This document shows positions 13,881-18,661 of a stretch of DNA of 18,661 nucleotides, one piece after another. This DNA comes from Bacillota bacterium (lineage in GTDB: Bacteria > Bacillota > UBA4882 > UBA8346). Location: NCBI GenBank assembly GCA_023436305.1, contig JAEZJQ010000059.1, positions 1-18,661 of the forward strand. Reading direction: 5' to 3'. A program made the position numbers and the translations under genes. The notes beneath the pieces are model-generated. The model worked only from the letters and a program-made list of their open reading frames with translations, had not been told where the DNA came from and searched no databases. Positions within the stretch are counted from its first letter, which is position 1, and each line of letters starts with the position of its first letter.

Positions 13881-14760
13881 ATGTCAAAAAAACTGCTTTT
13901 CCTGATCTTTATCGGCTTAATATCTTCCACATTTCTACTAAGCGCCTCCGTTCAACCCGGATGGTTCCTGGTATGGTCCGATGAATTCGGTTACACCGGC
14001 CTTCCCGATCCAGCTAAATGGAGCTTTGAAACTGAGGGAAACGCCTGGCGCTGGGGAAACGGAGAAGATCAGTATTACACCGAGAAACGGTTGGAAAACG
14101 CGCGGGTGATGGATGGAAACCTCTTCATCACCGCCTTGAAAGAGGAAATGTAACCATTTCACCATTAAAAGATGAATACGCACTCGGCGAGAAAGTTTCC
14201 ATTACCGCCATTCCCGATCCGGGATTCAAATTTGATAGCTGGACTGGAGATCTGGAAGGCGAAGTGGCCACCCAGTCTTTATATCTTTTGAATGATATGG
14301 CCGCCCAAGCCTGCTTCATTCCCGAAACTGAAATTCTGAAGAACGGTGGATTTGAAAGAAATCTGGCCCACTGGTCCATCTGGACGGATACCGGCGGGGC
14401 CATGATTGCCGCCCCTACCTTAGAAAACGGCGCTCTGAAACTTACCGTGACCCAAGCCGGGAAATTCGACTGGCAGGCCCAACTGAGCCAAAACCTAGCC
14501 CTGGAAAAAGGCCGGACCTACCGGATCGCCTTTGAAGCCTGGGCCAGCCGGAAAAAGACCATTCGTTTGGGATTCAACCAAAATCATCAACCTTACCAAT
14601 CCTACGGTTCCTGTTTGTTCAAACTCACCAAGGAACGGAAGCAATCGAGTTTAATATTACCATGGAGCGGAAGTCCGATCCATTGTCCCGGTTAGAGTTG
14701 GATTTTGGGGATAGTAGCGGGACGGTTTGGCTGGATAATGTTAGTGTAAGGATGGAATAA
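13881..14760 (+). pseudogene. Broken GH16 glucanase gene: catalytic core deleted, plus frameshift
   Basis: ATG 13881 (AAGGGG upstream) opens a signal peptide (residues 1-23) and the start of a GH16 laminarinase/licheninase domain: LVWSDEFGYTGLPDPAKW, then QYYTEKRLENARVMDGNLFI. The frame stops at 14153 after ALKEEM. From 14144 another frame runs on without the roughly 200 residues that should hold the catalytic E-x-D-x-x-E motif. It encodes an InlB-type bacterial repeat (VTISPLKDEYALGEKVSITA to FDSWTGDLEG) and a CBM4_9-like carbohydrate-binding module from about 14334. A second frame break near 14645 is needed to reach the real end, VWLDNVSVRME, at 14760; a lost T in CAATCGAG would explain it. 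The parent enzyme was a secreted beta-1,3- or mixed-linkage glucanase. A secreted 90-residue fragment could still be made. Confidence 0.85.
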
Positions 14761-14892
14761 GAGATTAAAAGTTTTGGGTGAGATATGCGAGCAGCACAGT
14801 ATTCTCTGGAAACCCGATGATGTTTTCACTTACTTACAGACGTTTGAATCAAAAGACCAACAACTATCGCTGTTTTGAATTGGGGTGAGAAA

Positions 14893-15810
14893 ATGCAGAT
14901 AAACAGGCTCTTTGAAATCGTATATCTTCTGCTGAACAAAAAAAGCGTAACCGCGAATGAGTTAGCCGAGCATTTTGAAGTATCTAAGCGAACCATACTG
15001 CGTGATATTGACAAGCTCACAATCGCAGGGATACCTATTTACACGTCACAGGGCAAAGGCGGCGGCATATCTATATTGGATAATTTTGTGCTGAACAAGG
15101 CCACTATTTCAGACGTGGAACAAAATCAGATTCTATTGGCCTTGCAAAGCCTCTCGTCCACACAGCACGTTGATTCAAGCGAGTTACTGTCAAAATTAAG
15201 CTCCCTGTTTAACAAAACAGATACTAACTGGATTGAGGTGGACTTTTCCCGTTGGGGCAATACCGAGCCGGACAAGGAACGATTTGAAATGCTCAAACGG
15301 GCAATTCTGGAAAAACAAGCCATTACATTCACCTATTCAAGTTCATACGGTAAAACCACGAGCAGAACGGTATATCCGTTAAAATTGGCGTTCAAATCCA
15401 AAGCGTGGTATTTGCAAGCATATTGCCTGTCGAAGAATGATTACAGGACATTCAAAATAAACCGTATGCTATCCGTGGCGGTTACACCCAATAGTTTTGC
15501 CGGGCAAGAATTTATACCGCCGCTAATGGAACCGTCAGACCTAACATTACCCGCTCTTGTCCATTTGGAATTGTGCTTTGCTTCTTATGCCGCGTACCGT
15601 GTTTATGATGAGTTTGACACTAAGAATGTGGCGAAAAACGAGGATGGCTCTTTCACGGTCATAGTAGACTTGCCGAATGATTACTGGCTTTACGGCTTTC
15701 TGCTGTCTTTCGGAACAGCCGTCAAGGTGGTGGAACCGACAAGTGTTAGGGATACCCTACTCACGCAAGTTGAGGAAATAATAAATTTATATTTGCCAGA
15801 TAAAACATGA
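14893..15810 (+). CDS. WYL-domain transcriptional regulator (YafY/YobV type)
   Basis: 305 residues. Residues 1-58 form a winged HTH of the HTH_11 type: INRLFEIVYLLLNKKSVTANELA, then the recognition helix in VSKRTILRDIDKL and the wing YTSQGKGGGISI. The WYL domain spans about 130-205, with AWYLQAYC as the name-giving motif and RTFKINRM downstream; a C-terminal WCX-like extension follows. WYL domains sense nucleic acid or nucleotide ligands in several damage and phage-defence regulators. ATG 14893 is preferred over the in-frame TTG 14875 because GGGGTGA lies just before it. The next gene (ClbS/DfsB-like, same strand) starts 172 nt on, with its own promoter, so it is a likely target. CCGG is sparse here, unlike the genes to the left. 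Confidence 0.9.
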   Translation: MQINRLFEIVYLLLNKKSVTANELAEHFEVSKRTILRDIDKLTIAGIPIYTSQGKGGGISILDNFVLNKATISDVEQNQILLALQSLSSTQHVDSSELLSKLSSLFNKTDTNWIEVDFSRWGNTEPDKERFEMLKRAILEKQAITFTYSSSYGKTTSRTVYPLKLAFKSKAWYLQAYCLSKNDYRTFKINRMLSVAVTPNSFAGQEFIPPLMEPSDLTLPALVHLELCFASYAAYRVYDEFDTKNVAKNEDGSFTVIVDLPNDYWLYGFLLSFGTAVKVVEPTSVRDTLLTQVEEIINLYLPDKT

Positions 15811-15817
15811 CGCACTG

Positions 15818-15846
15818 TTGTCACTTTATGGATGATAAGATAAAAT
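15818..15846 (+). promoter_or_regulatory. Sigma-A promoter of the ClbS/DfsB-like gene
   Basis: -35 TTGTCA (15818-15823), 17-nt spacer, -10 TAAAAT (15841-15846): each hexamer 5 of 6 with ideal spacing. It begins 7 nt after the WYL gene ends. The leader of about 130 nt contains a TTGAGT/ACTCAA hairpin and a TGTGG/CCACA pair whose right arm ends just before AAGGAGG (15967-15973). Confidence 0.55.
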
Positions 15847-15982
15847 TAGAAAATCAATTCAATGTACTGAAAGGAGATTTGAGTTTTTCCCGACACTCAA
15901 ACGCTGGAAAACGGCGTAAACTAAATTTGTCTGTGGGTATGGAGTTTTCCCATTCCTTAATGCCACAAGGAGGATAATCGCA

Positions 15983-16528
15983 ATGGGCAGAGCAACGACA
16001 AAGCCGGACTTAATCAAGGCGGCAGCCGAACAGTTTGAGAAGCTGTGGAAACTCATTGATTCCATGACGGAGGACGAGCAGACCACAACTTTCAACTTCG
16101 GTGACAATTTCAACAAGAAAGAAGCGCATTGGGAGCGCGATAAGACTCTGCGTGATGTGCTTGTTCATTTGTACGAATGGCACCAGCTATTACTGAATTG
16201 GGTTGAAGTCAACCAAAACGGTGAAGCAAAGCCGTTTTTGCCGGAGCCGTACAACTGGAAAACTTACGGTCAGATGAACGTGGAGTTTTGGAAGAAACAC
16301 CAGTCTACTCCCTATGAGGATTCAAAGAAAATGCTTCATGCCAGCCACAAAAAAGTGATGGACATGATTGAGAAGTTTACAAATGAAGAGTTGTTTGAGA
16401 ATAAACATTTCGCTTGGACAGGGACTTCAACTCTTGGGGCTTACTGTGTTTCAGCAACATCAAGCCATTACGACTGGGCAATGAAAAAGATTAAAGCGCA
16501 CATCAAGGTATACCGGGAATCTACATAA
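15983..16528 (+). CDS. ClbS/DfsB-family four-helix bundle protein
   Basis: 181 residues, cytoplasmic. The family signature is dense: WERDKTLRDVLVHLYEWHQLLLNWV (about residues 50-74), FLPEPYNWKTYGQMNVEFWKKHQ (about 84-107), and FAWTGTSTLGAYCVSATSSHYDWA (about 142-165). The founding member, E. coli ClbS, protects the colibactin producer by hydrolysing the DNA-alkylating cyclopropane of the toxin. DinB-like four-helix relatives are common in Firmicutes with unknown substrates. AAGGAGG lies 9 nt before ATG 15983. Length is typical (about 165-180). The upstream WYL regulator and separate promoter suggest induced expression. No toxin-synthesis genes are in the window, so a role in resistance to another organism's genotoxin is inference. 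Confidence 0.92.
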   Translation: MGRATTKPDLIKAAAEQFEKLWKLIDSMTEDEQTTTFNFGDNFNKKEAHWERDKTLRDVLVHLYEWHQLLLNWVEVNQNGEAKPFLPEPYNWKTYGQMNVEFWKKHQSTPYEDSKKMLHASHKKVMDMIEKFTNEELFENKHFAWTGTSTLGAYCVSATSSHYDWAMKKIKAHIKVYREST

Positions 16529-16575
16529 AGTGACTATTATGTAGCGAAATAATATAGGTCACAGTACTATTTGCC

Positions 16576-16600
16576 ACTTCGGGCCAACTTGGCCCGAAGT
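16576..16600. terminator. 25-nt perfect palindrome between convergent genes
   Basis: ACTTCGGGCCAA, one central C, TTGGCCCGAAGT: twelve-base arms that would form a very stable hairpin on either strand. It sits 48 nt after the ClbS/DfsB-like stop and 165 nt beyond the stop of the convergent kinase gene. No T-tract adjoins it on either side, so bidirectional termination is likely but not certain. Nothing else was identified in 16529-16764. Confidence 0.45.
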
Positions 16601-16764
16601 CAATCACAATAAAATACGGAAAAAACCCGAAAAGAAAAAATTTTGCGAATTGTGGACAGCCTCCTTTTATCAGACCTCCAGCTTTTTCCCGATGCCCACG
16701 GTAAGCTCCATATCCTCACAATGCTCTTTTCATAATCCTAATTATAATCGGGTTAATCGATAAC

Positions 16765-17691
16765 CTAATCCTTAACAAGCTCATCAATCCATTCTTTGCT
16801 TCTAATATTTGAATTAATCATTTGTTTTTTCAGTACAACCATTTCTTTTTCAATTGTAAAAGGTAGTAAAGATAAGCTATGACAAAACGCTCTAAATGCT
16901 GAAGCGATTTTCCATTCATCAGGTAGAGGACCATATTCATCTTCAAAATCCGAGAGCACTTCTTTTGGAAAAAAACCAAAAGCAATTGATAAATCCTGGC
17001 AAGGGCTTCCAAAATGAGAATCACCCCAATCAATAATGCCTGATAATTGATTGGGATAATCTATAAGTATATGTAGAGGATAGAAATCCCCATGAACTAA
17101 CGTTTTGAATTTGGGGTAATGAACATTTTCTAATTTGTTTTTTACTTCTTCAAAATCATAATTAAAATCAATACCCATTTCAGATGATTTCTTGAACATT
17201 TTTTCTGCAAGTTGGATCCTGCCTTTAATATCCGTTCTCCATTCCTGATTTTTCTCCCACTTTTCCGCTATATTTTTGGGCACACAGGTTGTATGCAATT
17301 CTTTGAGAAACTTCGCTATGGGCCGAACTAAATTTGATATTTCGGTTTCGTTAAGTTCCAAAGTACCAACAGGCGAACCTTTAATTCTTTTATATCCAAC
17401 AAATGGTTTACCAGTAATCTTGGATTTCATATTAAAGTACTTTAGTTCAGGAATTTCGATTGAAGTTTTTACGATTGGAAGAAGAGCAATTTCAGCCAGC
17501 ATACAGCTAACTGCGATTTCTCTTCGAGGAAATCGAAAAACAAGTTCTTCATTTATCAAATATGCTGTATTATCCCAACCTTCCCCAAAAGCTGTGATTG
17601 ATTTTATGCCTATATCGCATTCATTGATGCAAACTCGCCTTGCCATTTCTATGTCTACGATAAATTGCGCATCCCACATATTAGATGACAA
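16765..17691 (-). CDS. Aminoglycoside/macrolide phosphotransferase-like kinase
   Basis: 308 residues of the APH/choline-kinase fold. N-lobe: GEGWDNTAYLI (36-46) and VFRFPRR (51-57). C-lobe: the catalytic loop LVHGDFYPLHIL (198-209) with catalytic Asp202, and the metal-binding IDWGD (220-224), followed by DLSIAF. The classical Brenner loop H-x-D-x4-N has His in place of the final Asn, as in many chromosomal APH-like proteins, so drug phosphorylation cannot be assumed; small-molecule or macrolide substrates are possible. The start is TTG 17691, directly after the TGA of the upstream PEBP gene (zero-nt gap), with AAAGGA 10 nt upstream inside that gene; an in-frame ATG lies at 17679. The two genes are therefore translationally coupled. 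The gene is AT-rich and nearly free of CCGG. Confidence 0.85.
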   Translation of the reverse strand: MSSNMWDAQFIVDIEMARRVCINECDIGIKSITAFGEGWDNTAYLINEELVFRFPRREIAVSCMLAEIALLPIVKTSIEIPELKYFNMKSKITGKPFVGYKRIKGSPVGTLELNETEISNLVRPIAKFLKELHTTCVPKNIAEKWEKNQEWRTDIKGRIQLAEKMFKKSSEMGIDFNYDFEEVKNKLENVHYPKFKTLVHGDFYPLHILIDYPNQLSGIIDWGDSHFGSPCQDLSIAFGFFPKEVLSDFEDEYGPLPDEWKIASAFRAFCHSLSLLPFTIEKEMVVLKKQMINSNIRSKEWIDELVKD

Positions 17692-18174
17692 TCAGAAATC
17701 ATCCTTTCTTTTTGAGTACAATCCAATTAACTGGGCCTGCCCCAATATATGTTGCTCTATTGCTTTTAAAAGTTTTTTTCGATTCATTTTAGGATCTGAT
17801 TTTATCATTGCATCTAAAGCATATATTTTAAAAAAATAATGGTGTGTTCCAAATGGAGGGCTTGGCCCCATATATGCATTCTGATTATAAATGTTTTTAC
17901 CTTGAATTGTACCGTCAGAAAATGACTCTTGATGAGGAATACCTTCCGGTAATTCTCTGTTTTCTGCCGGAATATTGTATAAAACCCAATGTGCAACTAT
18001 GCCAATTATCGGAGCATCTACATCTTCGACAATGATTGCAAAACATTTTGTTCGCTCAGGAGGATTTTCCCATTTTAACGGAGGAGAAATATTTTTTCCT
18101 AAACGAGTATTACTGTAACGATCAGGAATTGATTCCCCGTTTTTGAATGCTTTACTTAATAATTTAAATTCCAT
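17692..18174 (-). CDS. YbhB/YbcL-family PEBP (Raf kinase inhibitor-like) protein
   Basis: 160 residues from ATG 18174; an in-frame GTG at 18180 exists but AAAGGGG is 8 nt before the ATG. PEBP motifs: NISPPLKW (about 28-35), the anion-pocket segment VEDVDAP (about 49-55, canonical DPDAP with Val for Pro), HWVLYNIP (about 62-69) and GPSPPFGTHHYFFKIYALD (about 102-120). No signal peptide, so cytoplasmic, as for E. coli YbhB. The family binds phospholipid or nucleotide-like ligands; the bacterial role is unclear. It is first in a two-gene operon with the APH-like kinase behind a good sigma-A promoter (18207-18235). Confidence 0.92.
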   Translation of the reverse strand: MEFKLLSKAFKNGESIPDRYSNTRLGKNISPPLKWENPPERTKCFAIIVEDVDAPIIGIVAHWVLYNIPAENRELPEGIPHQESFSDGTIQGKNIYNQNAYMGPSPPFGTHHYFFKIYALDAMIKSDPKMNRKKLLKAIEQHILGQAQLIGLYSKRKDDF

Positions 18175-18206
18175 ACTCACGACCCCTTTGTTTTAGCATC
18201 AATTTG

Positions 18207-18235
18207 ATTACAGTATTTTGAATGTCTAAAATCAA
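18207..18235 (-). promoter_or_regulatory. Sigma-A-type promoter of the PEBP-kinase operon
   Basis: Minus strand: TTGATT (18235-18230), 17-nt spacer, TGTAAT (18212-18207). Each hexamer matches 4-5 of 6 and the spacing is ideal. The leader would be about 25-30 nt. Confidence 0.5.
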
Positions 18236-18283
18236 CTCACCCCCTGTGATCTATTGTGCATCATGTAAATATATCTGACTAGA

Positions 18284-18661
18284 CTATACTGTCTTGGTTT
18301 TACATTCATTTATCGCTCGTAAATGTTGAATGTGTATTCCAATATGACCGATACCAATTACGATAGCAGATGCTATCAGCCAAATAACTTTACCGTAAAT
18401 ACCCAATAGTAAAAAAGCTATAACAGGCAGAGTCGCTCCAGGTACAGGAATCCCACAAATACTGCGATAAAAATTTTCTTCCGTATACTCATTCATAAAA
18501 TATCGAATCCAATAAATCTCATAAAGAATCATTAGTAAAAATGATACGATTAGCCACAAACTCCATGCTGAAAACGCAGCAATATTAAAATCACTAAAAA
18601 TCAGTATACTGCATGTACAGCATACTTGCCCAACACGCTCAAATATTAATAATATTTTGTT
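18284..18661 (-). CDS. Membrane protein, unknown function (5' end beyond window)
   Basis: The frame is open from the right edge to the TAA at 18284 (125 codons visible), and no start is needed within the window: the upstream part (ILLIFERVGQVCCTCSILIF) is hydrophobic and continuous with the rest, so internal TTG 18559 is not the true start. Three to four hydrophobic segments are visible (about 2-21, 27-46, 72-88 and 91-108 of the visible part), separated by the conserved-looking YEIYWIRYFMNEYTEENFY. There is a short basic C-terminus (HLRAINECKTK). No enzymatic motif. Integral membrane protein; family not recognised. Confidence 0.75.
   Translation of the reverse strand, partial: NKILLIFERVGQVCCTCSILIFSDFNIAAFSAWSLWLIVSFLLMILYEIYWIRYFMNEYTEENFYRSICGIPVPGATLPVIAFLLLGIYGKVIWLIASAIVIGIGHIGIHIQHLRAINECKTKTV

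Noticed and set aside
15879..15977. 32-codon TTG-start ORF ending in the ClbS ribosome site
   Set aside because: AAGGAG is only 2 nt before the TTG, and the peptide shows no recognisable features.
16670..16711. 13-residue frame MELTVGIGKKLEV on the minus strand
   Set aside because: Reads like the tail of some gene, but too short and with poor ribosome-site spacing; could be a remnant, cannot be supported.

Overview
The window looks like a chromosomal segment of a spore-forming, probably motile member of the Bacillota (Firmicutes, Clostridia-like). The evidence is strong AGGAGG-type ribosome binding sites, TTG and GTG starts, a SleL/YaaH-type spore-cortex hydrolase, a Gram-positive LexA box, two sigma-D (FliA)-type promoters and an Sfp-type phosphopantetheinyl transferase. 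No rRNA, tRNA, CRISPR array or intact transposase was seen. Promoters and operators were read by eye from consensus, not computed.

Positions 1-2430, minus strand: a DUF6504-like small protein, a 62-residue protein, a metallophosphoesterase and a phosphopantetheinyl transferase (running off the left edge). The last two have the same order as the mycobacterial PptH/PptT pair. Upstream of them, between 2311 and 2429, is a compact unit: a promoter, a LexA box over the start point, and a 12-bp hairpin with a T-tract. It could be an SOS-induced small RNA or an attenuated leader, and is the most novel-looking item here.

Positions 2610-7560, minus strand: a lytic transglycosylase behind a sigma-D-type promoter, a Mn-type CDF exporter with a second C-terminal domain, a cardiolipin synthase, and an AT-rich GT8 glycosyltransferase preceded by an 18-codon ORF that looks like a decayed gene. 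Envelope and ion-homeostasis functions dominate.

Positions 7650-10800, minus strand: an acidic 146-residue protein behind a second sigma-D-type promoter, a TPR-like exported protein, a 116-bp MITE-like inverted-repeat element, and a DUF4177 protein with a basic Tyr/Gly/Lys/Ser heptad-repeat tail.

Positions 11130-14760: the LysM/GH18 spore hydrolase (plus) converges on a DUF1232 protein (minus) with only a 3-nt gap. The first plus-strand terminator-like hairpin lies beyond the DUF1232 start codon, which suggests an antisense overlap. A GH16 glucanase gene follows as a pseudogene: its catalytic core is missing and it carries a later frameshift.

Positions 14890-18661 look like imported accessory genes. 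CCGG, common to the left, becomes scarce and the DNA becomes more AT-rich. The genes are a WYL regulator and a ClbS/DfsB-type DNA-damage self-protection protein (plus), then an aminoglycoside-phosphotransferase-like kinase, a PEBP/YbhB protein and a partial membrane protein (minus).
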